64,000 nt of DNA from an uncultured Parabacteroides sp. (GCA_937894065.1 CALCST010000016.1:116863-180862); one strand, 5' to 3'. Counted from the first letter of the stretch, positions 39,282-49,369 are shown. Notes: a model not told the origin generated them from the letters alone. Program-made: numbers and translations.

Positions 39282-41429
39282 ATGAAAAAGTATTGGATAT
39301 TAATAAGTTCATTGTGCTTATTTGCTTGTAATGGGAATGTTGTAACCGATAAGGAAGATGTGAATTGGCAGAAAGAAACTTCTGGTGTCTGGACTATGTC
39401 AGTCGGAACGCCCGAAAAGGTAAATTTACGAAGTGAGTTAAATATTACTCCGAAGATAGAGGCTATTCAAAAGATGGGTGAAGCTAATCTTCCTATTTCG
39501 GAACAAGATATTACAACAGAAGTGATAGATGGAAAAACTTATATCCGGTTTCCGTTGGAAAAGGATGAAAAGATATTTGGCTTGGGGTTAAACTTTAAAA
39601 CGGTTGAACAGCGAGGACGTATTATGCGTCTGCATGTAGATCATTATGGTGGTGCTGATGATGGACGCACTCATGCTCCGGTTCCTTTCTTTGTTTCTTC
39701 CAGAGGTTATGGCGCTTTGATAAATAGTGCCCGTTATATAGATGTCTGGTGTGGTACGAGTGTACGGAAGGACAGTAAGAATCCTCCGGTAGTAAGAGAC
39801 AGGAATACGGATAAAGAATGGGCAGCTCAGCCATATTCGGATAATTTAGAGTTTCTTGTTCCGGCTGAAGGAGTAGAAATTATTCTGTTTGGCGGGCCTA
39901 CAATGTTGGATGTTGTGCGCCGTTTCAATCTGTATAATGGAGGTGGGGCATTGCCTCCGAAATGGGGACTAGGCTTTTGGCATCGTGTTCCTACTTTATT
40001 CTCAGATAAAGAAGTGAATGAAGAAGTGGCTGAGTTTGAAAAGAGAGGTTTCCCTCTGAGTGTAGTTGGACTGGAACCGGGATGGATGAGCAGAGCATAT
40101 CCTTGTACTTACGAGTGGGATGCTACACGATTCCCTAATCCGGAAGAGTTTGTCAAGGGGCTTAATGATAAGCATATCAAAACCAATGTATGGATAAATC
40201 CGTATGTGTCTCCGGAAGGAGAGTTATACAAAAAAATAGAACCATATACCGGTTCTCATACAGTATGGTGTGGTATCGTTCCGGATTATTCTTTACCGGA
40301 AACCAAGAAAATTATGACGGCTCACTTCAAGAAACATCAATTGGATAAAGGAGTAAGTGGCTATAAGATGGATGAAAATGATGGATTTGACTCCTGGTTA
40401 TGGCCGGATGTGGCTAAGTTTCCTTCGGGAAATAGTGCAGAACAGTTACGCCAAATATATGGTTCTTTAATGCAGGATGTGACAACACAAATGTATCGTG
40501 AAAAGAATACGAGAACTTATGGTTTGGTGAGAGCAGCTAATGCAGGGACATCATCTTATCCATACGTTATATATAACGATTATTATAATCATCGTGATTT
40601 TATTACGGCATTAATCAATAGTTCATTTATTGGAATTCTCTGGACTCCGGAAGTTCGTGCTTCAAGCAGTTCGGAAGAATGGTTACGCCGAATGCAAACC
40701 GTTTGTTTCTCCCCATTGGCTATGTTAAATGCATGGGCAGACGGAACGAAACCATGGAGCTTTCCTGATGTTGAAGAGCCTGTGCGTGAAATAGCTTCAT
40801 TGCGTACCCGATTGATTCCTTATCTTTATACTGCATTTGCAGATTATGCATTTTATGGAACTCCACCTATGCGTGCCATGAATTTGGAACCGGGTTATCA
40901 GGCTAATACGACTGAGGTTCAAGGAGAATTGGATGCTACCAAGAATCCTTATGCAATCGCCGTTCGTCGCGAGGTCAAAGACCAGTTTATGGTTGGCCCT
41001 AGTTTATTGGTGGCTCCGTTATTTGCCGGAGAAGAAGAGCGTCAGGTTGTTTTGCCTCAAGGTAAATGGTATGATTTCTATACCGGAAAGTTTGCAGGAG
41101 AAGGTGAGGTTATTACTGTTAAACCAGGGTTAGACAAAATCCCTGTCTATGTCAAGGATGGTGGAATTATTCCTTTATGGCCTGAACTGACAAAAGTGGA
41201 TAATAACAAACATCCTTTGGAAATCAGATATTATGGAACTAAGCCTTCCTCTTATGAGTTGTATGATGATGATGGTGAAACATATGATTATGAGAAAGGC
41301 GAATATATTCGTATTCCGATTAAGGTTAGTGTAGATGCTGATGGAAAACGTAAAGGTGAGTTTAGTATTCCGGAAGGTAAGTCAACATGGTCTTATGGAG
41401 ATTTCTCATTTAAATATATGACTGAGTAA
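39282..41429 (+). CDS. GH31 family alpha-glycosidase, lipoprotein
   Basis: 715 residues from MKKYWILISSLCLFAC, a lipoprotein signal; the frame is open upstream from a TTG but this ATG fits. The N-terminal beta-sandwich (IFGLGLNFKTVEQRGRIMRL) precedes the TIM barrel: LPPKWGLGFWHRVPTLFSDK, GFPLSVVGLEPGWMSRAYPC, and VSGYKMDENDGFDSW with the likely Asp nucleophile, then YVIYNDYYNHRDFITAL and a C-terminal beta domain (MVGPSLLVAPLFAGEEERQV). GH31 members act on alpha-glucosides, alpha-xylosides, alpha-galactosides or alpha-GalNAc; the nucleophile context here differs from the common W-x-D-M-N-E, so the sugar is not predicted. Confidence 0.92.
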   Translation: MKKYWILISSLCLFACNGNVVTDKEDVNWQKETSGVWTMSVGTPEKVNLRSELNITPKIEAIQKMGEANLPISEQDITTEVIDGKTYIRFPLEKDEKIFGLGLNFKTVEQRGRIMRLHVDHYGGADDGRTHAPVPFFVSSRGYGALINSARYIDVWCGTSVRKDSKNPPVVRDRNTDKEWAAQPYSDNLEFLVPAEGVEIILFGGPTMLDVVRRFNLYNGGGALPPKWGLGFWHRVPTLFSDKEVNEEVAEFEKRGFPLSVVGLEPGWMSRAYPCTYEWDATRFPNPEEFVKGLNDKHIKTNVWINPYVSPEGELYKKIEPYTGSHTVWCGIVPDYSLPETKKIMTAHFKKHQLDKGVSGYKMDENDGFDSWLWPDVAKFPSGNSAEQLRQIYGSLMQDVTTQMYREKNTRTYGLVRAANAGTSSYPYVIYNDYYNHRDFITALINSSFIGILWTPEVRASSSSEEWLRRMQTVCFSPLAMLNAWADGTKPWSFPDVEEPVREIASLRTRLIPYLYTAFADYAFYGTPPMRAMNLEPGYQANTTEVQGELDATKNPYAIAVRREVKDQFMVGPSLLVAPLFAGEEERQVVLPQGKWYDFYTGKFAGEGEVITVKPGLDKIPVYVKDGGIIPLWPELTKVDNNKHPLEIRYYGTKPSSYELYDDDGETYDYEKGEYIRIPIKVSVDADGKRKGEFSIPEGKSTWSYGDFSFKYMTE

Positions 41430-41485
41430 TACTGTTTTTTCTTATAAAATCTTTTTATAGTTTACTTTTAAATTATTATTCACTT

Positions 41486-41640
41486 AAGTTTTGCAAGTTG
41501 CCCAAATTAAGAATTAACAAGGCTTCAGAAACAAGTTGACAAGGTCAAAACACCTGCAACTTTACAAGTTATTATCTAAAAATTCTTGTTAACTTGTCTT
41601 CTTGTCAACTTGTTATCTGAAAGTTGAGCTTGCGAAACTT
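41486..41640. repeat. Octamer-family element with terminal inverted repeats (copy 10)
   Basis: Outer ends AAGTTTTGCAAGTTG and GAGCTTGCGAAACTT are near-perfect inverse complements. Inside are AATTAACAAGGCTTCAGAAAC, AAGTTGACAAGG and the inverse CTTGTTAACTTGTC / CTTGTCAACTTG. It fills the gap before the GH95-like gene. Confidence 0.85.
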
Positions 41641-41679
41641 TAGTTATTTACAGAAAAATTATTTTCTAAAATATAGAAT

Positions 41680-43962
41680 ATGCATAAGAGTATAGTTTTA
41701 ATTCTGATTATAAATTTGCTTTCATCTTGCACAACAAAGGTGGAACTACCGGTTGAAGCAAGTAAGACCGATATGTTTTTTCCCAGTTTGGCAAAAACTT
41801 GGGATGAAGGTGTTCCGTTAGGGAATGGAACAGTGGGTGCGTTGGTTTGGCAACGCGATTCGATGTTGCGCTTTTCATTGGACCGTGTGGATTTATGGGA
41901 TTTACGTCCGGTGGATAGTATTTCCGGACCAAATAACCGCTTTACCTGGGTTTATGAACAAGTAAAGAAAGGAGATTATTTGCCTGTTCAGAAGAAATAT
42001 GATTATCCGTATGACCAGATGCCGGCTCCTTCCAAAATTCCTGGTGCTGCATTGGAATTCGGAATGAAAGATTGGGGAAAACCAACTGAGGTTCATTTGT
42101 ATTTGAACAATGCGCTATGCGAAACAAAATGGGAAAATGGGGTAACATTGAAGACTTTTGTTCATGCTGAGCAACCTGTTGGTTGGTTTGTATTTGACAA
42201 TTTGCAGGATTCCCTGGATATTTCTTTGGTCGCTCCGCAATATCAGAAGAAAGGACAGGGCGGAGAAGATGGTCCTGTGGTAGGATTGGATTTGCGTCGT
42301 TTGGGGTATGAACAAGGAAAGATAACACGAAGTGGCAATACAATTACTTATCACCAACCGGGTTGGAATGGTTTCTACTATGATGTGCATGTCAAGTGGG
42401 AGAAGAAAGGCTCGCAGGTTTGTGGGGTTTGGACTATAACTTCTTCCTTGTCCGGAGAAAATGCCGAACAATATATAGCAGATGCTTTTCGTAAAGATGG
42501 ATTGAAAAAAGACTATAAATCCCATCAGCAGTTTTGGAATAACTTTTGGGATGCTTCTTCAGTGACTGTTCCGGATCCGGTTCTGCAGAAACAATATAAT
42601 CAGGAAATGTATCGTTTAGGTTCGATTGCCCGTGAAGATTCATATCCGATTTCATTACAGGCTGTTTGGACTGCCGACAATGGGAAATTACCACCTTGGA
42701 AAGGCGATTTCCATCACGACTTGAATACGCAGTTGAGCTATTGGCCGGTTTATACAGGAAACCACTTGACGGAAGGCTTGGGTTATTTGAATACGTTATG
42801 GAATCAACGTGATGTTTATAAGAAATATACCAAAACATACTTTGAATGTGAAGGTATGAATATTCCCGGTGTTTGCACACTGACCGGAGAACCTATGGGT
42901 GGCTGGATCCAATATTCAATGTCTCCAACAGTAGGAGCCTGGTTGTCTCATCATTTCTATTTGCATTGGAAATATACAGGAGATGAAACATTCCTTAAAG
43001 AGAGGGCTTATCCTTTTATGCGTGATATTGTGGTCTTTCTGGAGCAGATTTCTTCGGTAAATAAAGATGGCGTTCGCACTTTGCCAATCAGTTCAAGTCC
43101 GGAAATTTTTGACAATTCAATCAATGCATGGTTCCGCACAATAACGAATTATGATTTGGCTTTGATGCGCTTTGCTTTCAGTGCTGCATCAGAAATGGCA
43201 GAAGCTTTGAATCTTAAAGATGAGGCTGCTCATTGGAGCTCACTCGAAAAACAAATGCCTGCTTTTGATGTTGATGAAGAAAATACATTAACTTTTGCCA
43301 AAGGTTTCCCTTATAAAGAATCGCATCGCCATTTCTCTCATGCCATGGCAATTCATCCTTTAGGCTTGATTGACTATTCACAAGGTGAAGATGTTCAGAA
43401 GATAATCAACGCAACATTGGACAGAATGGAAAAGGTAGGTCCTGATTGGTGGTGTGGTTATTCTTACTCATGGTTTGCCAATATGAAGGCACGTGCATTT
43501 GATGGCGAAGGAGCTGCAAAAGCTTTGCGTACTTTTGCCGAATGTTTCTGTTTGTCAAACGGGTTCCATGCGAACGGAGACCAGACAAAATCCGGCAAAT
43601 CAAAGTTCACTTACCGACCGTTTACATTGGAAGGAAATATGGCATTTGCAGCAGGGCTGCAGGAAATGTTGTTGCAAAGCCATACAGGAATTATCCGTGT
43701 TTTCCCTGCTATTCCGGTTGATTGGAAAGATGTAGCGTTTGAAGACTTGCGTGCGATGGGCGGTTTCCAGGTAAGTGCCGAAAAGGAAGATGGAAAGTTG
43801 AAACAGATTAAGGTTGTCGCCGACCATGATTCCGTTTTACGTTTGGCAAATACTTTTGGAGAGAATTATAAGCTGAGTTATTCCGGTGGAGATGTCTCTG
43901 CCAAGGATGGTGTATGGGAAGTACGGCTGAAAGCCGGGGAATGTGCCATTGTTGCTGATTGA
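41680..43962 (+). CDS. GH95-like glycoside hydrolase, lipoprotein (alpha-L-fucosidase or alpha-L-galactosidase type)
   Basis: 760 residues; lipoprotein signal ending LLSSC. The N-terminal region has LAKTWDEGVPLGNGTVGALV, as in GH95 N-terminal domains. The (alpha/alpha)6 barrel includes PPWKGDFHHDLNTQLSYWPV, the loop SSPEIFDNSINAWF, and WWCGYSYSWFANMKARAFDG; the C-terminus has FTLEGNMAFAAGLQEMLLQS and AMGGFQVSAEKEDG, all matching GH95 layout. GH95 enzymes remove alpha-1,2-fucose or alpha-L-galactose. The lines are divergent enough that a sister family is possible. Confidence 0.8.
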   Translation: MHKSIVLILIINLLSSCTTKVELPVEASKTDMFFPSLAKTWDEGVPLGNGTVGALVWQRDSMLRFSLDRVDLWDLRPVDSISGPNNRFTWVYEQVKKGDYLPVQKKYDYPYDQMPAPSKIPGAALEFGMKDWGKPTEVHLYLNNALCETKWENGVTLKTFVHAEQPVGWFVFDNLQDSLDISLVAPQYQKKGQGGEDGPVVGLDLRRLGYEQGKITRSGNTITYHQPGWNGFYYDVHVKWEKKGSQVCGVWTITSSLSGENAEQYIADAFRKDGLKKDYKSHQQFWNNFWDASSVTVPDPVLQKQYNQEMYRLGSIAREDSYPISLQAVWTADNGKLPPWKGDFHHDLNTQLSYWPVYTGNHLTEGLGYLNTLWNQRDVYKKYTKTYFECEGMNIPGVCTLTGEPMGGWIQYSMSPTVGAWLSHHFYLHWKYTGDETFLKERAYPFMRDIVVFLEQISSVNKDGVRTLPISSSPEIFDNSINAWFRTITNYDLALMRFAFSAASEMAEALNLKDEAAHWSSLEKQMPAFDVDEENTLTFAKGFPYKESHRHFSHAMAIHPLGLIDYSQGEDVQKIINATLDRMEKVGPDWWCGYSYSWFANMKARAFDGEGAAKALRTFAECFCLSNGFHANGDQTKSGKSKFTYRPFTLEGNMAFAAGLQEMLLQSHTGIIRVFPAIPVDWKDVAFEDLRAMGGFQVSAEKEDGKLKQIKVVADHDSVLRLANTFGENYKLSYSGGDVSAKDGVWEVRLKAGECAIVAD

Positions 43963-44003
43963 CATTGAATGATAAAAGAATCTTATACAATAAACAGATA
44001 AAA

Positions 44004-45686
44004 ATGAATAAAAGAAAACATCTTATACTATTAATATTGAGTGCTTTTGCTTGTAATATATTAGAGGTCTCTGCCCAAGAGAAAATAATTAATGTTACAG
44101 ATATGGGTGCTTTGCCTGATGATGGTAAAGATGATACAAAAGCATTGAGGCGGGCTGTCGCTTATGCTTGTGAACGTCCGGGAACTACATTGTATTTTCC
44201 AAAAGGTGTTTATGATTTGAAAGACGATAAGGCTGTTGATTTAGAGAAAAAAGTTCTGAATGGAGAAATGGGAGAAAATCCTGAAAAAGTTATTTTTACG
44301 CCTTATTATCCATATGTGAAAGGCTTGGATTTTACTGGAGCAAAACAAGTTACAGTATTGGCAGAACAAGCTACTTTATTGTGTGATGGTTGGATGGAAC
44401 CGATTTCATTAGATAAATGTGAAGGTGTTAAAGTGAAAGGCATTACTATTGATTATAAGCGTAAACCGTTTGTATCAGGAGAGATAGTTGAGGTTGCGTC
44501 TGATTATTTTGATGTACAATTTGGAAAAGAAAAGATAGTAACTGATAAGATGCCATTGACCCGAATGACATTTTGGAATAAAGAAGAAAATAGATTATAT
44601 CCAGAACCTGTTTATTTCCCTAAAAAAGAATTGTTGGGAGGGAATAAGGTCCGTTTTTATCATTCCATTCCACAAACCTTGAAAGGTAGTAATGCTACAG
44701 CTCTGAATTCATTCCATTTCCGTCCGGCAATATTGGTTTATAGGTCAGAATCAACTTGTTTGGAGGATGTTACAATCCATTCTCAGCCTGGTATGGGTAT
44801 TGTTGGTTTTGACAGTAAAGATATTATTATGAAACGATTGTCTGTTTGTCCGTCAAAAGGTTATTATCAGGCAACAAATACCGATGCAACACATTTTGCA
44901 TGCTGTGAAGGTGTTGTACATTTTCAAGGATGCTACTTTCAGGGACAGGGTGATGATGCAACAAATGTACATGGATATTATCAGACTATACTTGATTCAA
45001 AAGGTAATATAGCGGAATTGGAAGTGAAAGCCGGAACTTATACTCATGCACAAGTTGCAGATGTTCCAAGAGTTGGTGATGAAATGGAATTGGTCGAAAT
45101 ACGGACATTAAAGCCTGTAAGAACATATACAGTAAAGGAAGTTATGCATAATATTCCGGAAACTAAGGTTAAAGTTACATTGTCAGACCAATTACCGGAA
45201 AATATCTCAGATTATTATTTGATGAATGTAACTAAACTACCAAAGCTGGTATTTGAGAATTCTGTAATAAACAGTCATTTGGCACGTGGAATATTGGTGA
45301 AAACAAGGAATGTCATTATTCGGAATAATATTTTCCGTAATTGTTCCGGTACTGCTATTCATATTGGCGCTGAGGCAAATTGGCATGAAGGAACTCATGC
45401 AAAACATGTGTTGGTAACGAATAATATGATGATGGGATGTGGCAGAGGTGCAGGTAGTCAGGCTGGTGCTGCCGGAATTGCTGTTATTATTGAAGCTGAA
45501 GATACAGAAAACGAATATCTGCATGAGGATATAAAGATAAGTGATAATTTGATTTCCGGAGAAGGGAACGATTGTGGTATATACGTTGGTAATGCTAAAA
45601 ATGTATTATTACAGGGGAATAAAATTATAGGTTGTAAACAGGCTTATAAGTTCCATAGTACTACGGATCAGACTTTACAGGAATAG
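44004..45686 (+). CDS. Right-handed beta-helix glycosidase, GH110-like (alpha-galactosidase candidate)
   Basis: 560 residues from MNKRKHLILLILSAFACN; the frame extends upstream to overlap the previous gene by four bases, but this ATG starts a normal signal peptide. After IINVTDMGALPDDGKDDTKA comes TTLYFPKGVYDL and many beta-helix repeats. The block NTDATHFACCEGVVHFQGCY followed by QGDDATNVHG closely resembles the active-site region of GH110 exo-alpha-1,3-galactosidases, where conserved Asp residues act. GH110 enzymes remove blood-group-B-type alpha-galactose or act on linear alpha-galactosides and carrageenan fragments. A pectinase-like beta-helix of another family remains possible. Confidence 0.7.
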   Translation: MNKRKHLILLILSAFACNILEVSAQEKIINVTDMGALPDDGKDDTKALRRAVAYACERPGTTLYFPKGVYDLKDDKAVDLEKKVLNGEMGENPEKVIFTPYYPYVKGLDFTGAKQVTVLAEQATLLCDGWMEPISLDKCEGVKVKGITIDYKRKPFVSGEIVEVASDYFDVQFGKEKIVTDKMPLTRMTFWNKEENRLYPEPVYFPKKELLGGNKVRFYHSIPQTLKGSNATALNSFHFRPAILVYRSESTCLEDVTIHSQPGMGIVGFDSKDIIMKRLSVCPSKGYYQATNTDATHFACCEGVVHFQGCYFQGQGDDATNVHGYYQTILDSKGNIAELEVKAGTYTHAQVADVPRVGDEMELVEIRTLKPVRTYTVKEVMHNIPETKVKVTLSDQLPENISDYYLMNVTKLPKLVFENSVINSHLARGILVKTRNVIIRNNIFRNCSGTAIHIGAEANWHEGTHAKHVLVTNNMMMGCGRGAGSQAGAAGIAVIIEAEDTENEYLHEDIKISDNLISGEGNDCGIYVGNAKNVLLQGNKIIGCKQAYKFHSTTDQTLQE

Positions 45687-45700
45687 TTGATGAAGGAAAT

Positions 45701-45745
45701 CTTGTCAACTCGTTACTTGCAAGTAGAGCTTGCGAAACTTGAGTT
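45701..45745. repeat. Octamer-family half element (copy 11)
   Basis: CTTGTCAACTCGTTAC and then AGAGCTTGCGAAACTTGAG: only the right half with its terminal sequence. Confidence 0.7.
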
Positions 45746-45798
45746 AATAAAATATTTCTCTGTACTTTTACCTTGTATAATATTTAATTGCAGATAAA

Positions 45799-46848
45799 AT
45801 GAAAAACCTCATCTTAAATCTATTTTTAGCCGGAGTAATGATTTCTCCGGCTTTAGGACAGAAGGAGCTGAAACTTATTCTTCCAGTGCCATCAACAGAG
45901 CCAAGTAAGGTACAACTTCAGCAGATTGAACGCAAATATGGAATGTTCATACATTTTGGTATCAACACATTCCATGATGAAGAGTGGACTGACGGATCAA
46001 AACCGGCTGAATCATATGCGCCGACAGCAGTCGATGCTGATCAGTGGATAAGGACAGCAAAAGAAGCCGGAATGAAATACGTTATTCTGATTACAAAACA
46101 TCATGAAGGCTTCTGCCTTTGGGACAGTAAATATACTGAATATGATGTGGCTTCGTCGAAGAATACGACAAATGTTGTTGAAGCTGTTGCCAAAGCTTGC
46201 AAGAAATATGATATAGGCTTAGGGCTGTATTATTCTTTGTGGGACAGGAAAGTTAATCCTGATGTGGAAGATCAGAGCAAAGATGCAGCTTATAATGAGT
46301 ATATGCTCAATCAGCTTAATGAAGTGATAGATATTGCACAGAAACACACTGATATTGTAGAGTTCTGGTTTGACGGAGGCTGGGTGAAACAGAATTACCG
46401 TTGGCCAATTATGGATATTTACCAGACTGTAAAACGTAAGGCTCCGCAATGTCAGGTTGGTATAAACTGGACTATTGGAACACCTGAAAATGTAGATAAG
46501 CATCCTGTATTGCCTCAGGATCAGAAAGAAGGTTTTCCGATTCGTTATTTCCCAAGTGATTTCCGTTTGGGTGACCCTTATTTGCCTACAGACAATGACC
46601 CGAAAGTCTTTACCCATGATGGCAAATCCTATTATTTGCCATGGGAATCAACTGTATGCATAAGCCAGCGCTGGTTCTATAACACTAAAGATAATCAATT
46701 TAAGAGTGTGGATGAATTGGAAAAGATGTATCGTCAGTGTACTAAAAATAATAATATCCTGATATTGAACTGTCCTCCTGGTCGTGATGGAAAAATCCGA
46801 AGTGAGGACGTGAGGATTTTGAAGGAGTTGCGTGAGAGGGTGATGTAA
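45799..46848 (+). CDS. GH29 alpha-L-fucosidase
   Basis: 349 residues with signal peptide MKNLILNLFLAGVMISPALG. The TIM barrel shows GMFIHFGINTFHDEEWTDG, YVILITKHHEGFCLWDSKYT, IGLGLYYSLWDRK and DIVEFWFDGGW, the last carrying the Asp nucleophile. The length fits the barrel alone, without the extra C-terminal beta domain of longer members. It should remove terminal alpha-L-fucose. Together with the GH95-like enzyme it suggests a fucosylated substrate. Confidence 0.95.
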   Translation: MKNLILNLFLAGVMISPALGQKELKLILPVPSTEPSKVQLQQIERKYGMFIHFGINTFHDEEWTDGSKPAESYAPTAVDADQWIRTAKEAGMKYVILITKHHEGFCLWDSKYTEYDVASSKNTTNVVEAVAKACKKYDIGLGLYYSLWDRKVNPDVEDQSKDAAYNEYMLNQLNEVIDIAQKHTDIVEFWFDGGWVKQNYRWPIMDIYQTVKRKAPQCQVGINWTIGTPENVDKHPVLPQDQKEGFPIRYFPSDFRLGDPYLPTDNDPKVFTHDGKSYYLPWESTVCISQRWFYNTKDNQFKSVDELEKMYRQCTKNNNILILNCPPGRDGKIRSEDVRILKELRERVM

Positions 46849-46852
46849 TAAT

Positions 46853-46910
46853 TGTTAACCTGTATTCTTGTCAACTTGTTATCTGAAAGTTAAGCTTGCG
46901 AAGCTTAAGT
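46853..46910. repeat. Octamer-family half element (copy 12)
   Basis: TTGTTAACCTG, CTTGTCAACTTG and AAGTTAAGCTTGCGAAGCTT: right half only, with a slightly changed terminus. Confidence 0.7.
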
Positions 46911-46942
46911 AAAATAAGGTTTAACTTTATAATAATATATCT

Positions 46943-48091
46943 ATGATGTTAAATATAAAACCATTAATTAATGGAATGATATTGCTAATATCATTTTTGT
47001 TCATAACTACTTTTTCTTCATGTAGAAAAGATAATGTTTATAAATCTTTTAAGCCTGGAGAGCTTTGGCTTGATAACAAAGGTGTTCATATTAATGCTCA
47101 TGGTGGTGGAATTTTGTTTTCAAATGGTGTTTATTACTGGTTTGGAGAACATAAAACGGAAGGTAGAAATGGAAATGTTGCGAATGTTGGTGTCCATTGT
47201 TATTCTTCAAAAGATTTATATAATTGGAAAGATGAAGGTATTGTATTGCATGTAGAGCCGGAAGGATCTGGAAGTCCAATAGAAAAAGGTTGTATATTGG
47301 AACGTCCTAAAGTGATATACAATAAGAAAACAAATAAATATGTAATGTGGTTCCATTTAGAGCCTAAAGGTTTGGGATATAAAGGTGCACAAAGTGGTGT
47401 GGCTGTAAGTGATAATGTGTTAGGCCCATATAAATTTGTTCATGCGGGAAGAATTAATGCAGGTAAATGGGCAATAAATACTCCGGCAAGAATGAAGGAA
47501 ATGCCTTTGCAGGAATTAGTGACAAACTATTCCGGAGGAAGTTTACCTCAACATCCGGATTCAATGAATATTCATAAACGAGATTTCGATAATGGTCAAA
47601 TGGCTAGAGATATGAACCTTTTTGTTGATGATGATGGGAAGGCATATCATATTTATGCTTCGGAAGAAAACAGCACATTGCATATAGCTCAGCTTTCTGA
47701 TGATTATCTGTCTCATAATGGACAGTATATTAGATGTTTTGCAGGACGTTTTATGGAGGCTCCTGCTATGTTCAAATATAAAGGAGATTATTATTTGATG
47801 ATGTCTGGATGTACAGGTTGGGAGCCAAATGCTGCTCGCTCTGCAAAAGCTGATTCAATATTTGGAGAATGGAAAGAGTTGGGAAATCCATGTATTGATA
47901 ACGATTCGTCTTTGACATATCATTCGCAAAGTACATATATTTTGCCGGTACAAGGGACAAACGATAAATTTATATATATGGGTGATAGATGGACTCCGGA
48001 TAATGCTATTGATGGTCGTTATATTTGGTTACCTTTAGAGTTTGATGGAGAGAGATTTATAATTCCATGGAAGGATGAATGGAAGCTGTAG
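46943..48091 (+). CDS. GH43-like five-bladed beta-propeller glycosidase, lipoprotein
   Basis: 382 residues; lipoprotein signal with Cys in TTFSSC. Propeller blades read GVHINAHGGGILFSNGVYYW, FGEHKTEGRNGN, ILERPKVIYNKKTNKYVMWF, DMNLFVDDDGKAYHIYAS and FMEAPAMFKYKGDYYLMMSG. These match GH43 proteins of the galactan/galactosidase-like subfamilies, where blade acids near E-R-P-K, D-x-x-D and E-A-P serve catalysis. The likely targets are galactose or arabinose side groups. It lies in line with GH29, 94 bp apart. Confidence 0.85.
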   Translation: MMLNIKPLINGMILLISFLFITTFSSCRKDNVYKSFKPGELWLDNKGVHINAHGGGILFSNGVYYWFGEHKTEGRNGNVANVGVHCYSSKDLYNWKDEGIVLHVEPEGSGSPIEKGCILERPKVIYNKKTNKYVMWFHLEPKGLGYKGAQSGVAVSDNVLGPYKFVHAGRINAGKWAINTPARMKEMPLQELVTNYSGGSLPQHPDSMNIHKRDFDNGQMARDMNLFVDDDGKAYHIYASEENSTLHIAQLSDDYLSHNGQYIRCFAGRFMEAPAMFKYKGDYYLMMSGCTGWEPNAARSAKADSIFGEWKELGNPCIDNDSSLTYHSQSTYILPVQGTNDKFIYMGDRWTPDNAIDGRYIWLPLEFDGERFIIPWKDEWKL

Positions 48092-48202
48092 GATATATAA
48101 GTATAATTTTTTATTCCGATTTTTCAAATACAGGTTTATATGAAGAAAACATCAGCTTGTCTGTCAGTACACCGGGAGAAGCCTGAATAATATTAATAAC
48201 TC

Positions 48203-48322
48203 AAGTTTCGCAAGCTAAACTTACAGATAACAAGTTGACAAGAAGACAAGTTAACAAGGTTGACCTTGTCAACTCGTATCTGAAGCCTTGTTGACTTCTA
48301 AGTTGAGCAACTTGCGAAACTT
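48203..48322. repeat. Full octamer-family element with perfect 12-bp termini (copy 13)
   Basis: Termini AAGTTTCGCAAG (48203-48214) and CTTGCGAAACTT (48311-48322) are exact inverse complements. The inside reads ACAAGTTGACAAG, GACAAGTTAACAAGG and, inverted, CCTTGTCAACTCG and CCTTGTTGACTT. This 120-bp copy is the best model of the whole element. Confidence 0.9.
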
Positions 48323-48343
48323 AAATAAAAAAATATATCTTCT

Positions 48344-49369
48344 ATGAAATTATCCAGAAGAACATTTTTCAAACAAAGCCTTGTTGCAGCCATGGCTATA
48401 GGTGCAATTCCTAAATCAAAAGCTGTGGAATATGATACAGAAAATGTTTCTGCATCAGTGCAGGGTGGTGATTCATCGAGCAAATTTATTTCTTTCTCTG
48501 AGAAAGGGAATAATGCTGATATTATGCTAGAAGGAGTTGAATCGGATTTTAAGGTGATGCACATAACAGACTGTCATATAACAGTGCCGAGTCAAAAAGA
48601 TGAGGAAGTATGGGAAAAATGTAAGCGAATGCATCAGGCATACAAGGATACTGATTCTCATGAGTCTGGTAAAAACGTCAGCCGTGAAGAAGCTTTCACC
48701 ATGTTGATGAATAATGCAAAGAACGAGAAAGTGGACTTCATAGTTCTTTCCGGTGATATAATTAATTTCCCGTCAGAAGCTTCAGTTGATTTTGTTTATA
48801 AGGAATTGCAGAAGTGTGGAATACCATATGCCTATATATCCGGAAACCATGACTGGCATCTTGAGGGAACTCCTGGGTCTGATTATTCTCAACGTAAACA
48901 GATGATAGGTGTTCTTAAACCTTTATATAATGGAAATAATCCTTTCTGCTATTCTACTTTGTATAAAGGTGTTAATTTCGTATGTATCGATAACTCAACA
49001 TATCAGGTTGACAGTGAACAGCTGGCATTTTTCAAACAGCAGCTCAATAAACCATATCCTATTGTTCTGGTTATGCATATTCCTGTGTACACGCTGCTCA
49101 ATAATGGAAACGCAACTTTCGGAAATCCAAAGTGGGGCAGGGCTATAGATGAGAGTTATGAAATAGAAAAACGTGAGCCTTGGAGTGATAAGGGAAATAC
49201 AGACGAGACCAAAGAGTTTTACAATTTGGTTATGGATAATAATGTAATAGTCCTTTCCGGTCATATACATACAAACCGTGTGGATCGGGAGAAAAATCTG
49301 TTGCAATTGGTGACTGGGCTTTCCAGAAATGGTGTTCACAGGATGATTAATTTTAAATCTAAAAAATGA
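48344..49369 (+). CDS. Exported calcineurin-like metallophosphoesterase with Tat-like signal
   Basis: 341 residues. MKLSRRTFFKQSLVAAMAIG fits a twin-arginine signal (S-R-R-x-F-F-K). The phosphoesterase motifs are all visible: VMHITDCHITVPS (D-x-H), FIVLSGDIINFPS (G-D), YISGNHDWHLEG (G-N-H-D), VMHIPVYT (H) and VLSGHIHTNRVD (G-H-x-H). It probably removes phosphate from a periplasmic or surface substrate. The stop overlaps the following sulfatase start by 4 bp (ATGA), so the two are coupled, which suggests a shared task on the same glycan. Confidence 0.92.
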   Translation: MKLSRRTFFKQSLVAAMAIGAIPKSKAVEYDTENVSASVQGGDSSSKFISFSEKGNNADIMLEGVESDFKVMHITDCHITVPSQKDEEVWEKCKRMHQAYKDTDSHESGKNVSREEAFTMLMNNAKNEKVDFIVLSGDIINFPSEASVDFVYKELQKCGIPYAYISGNHDWHLEGTPGSDYSQRKQMIGVLKPLYNGNNPFCYSTLYKGVNFVCIDNSTYQVDSEQLAFFKQQLNKPYPIVLVMHIPVYTLLNNGNATFGNPKWGRAIDESYEIEKREPWSDKGNTDETKEFYNLVMDNNVIVLSGHIHTNRVDREKNLLQLVTGLSRNGVHRMINFKSKK

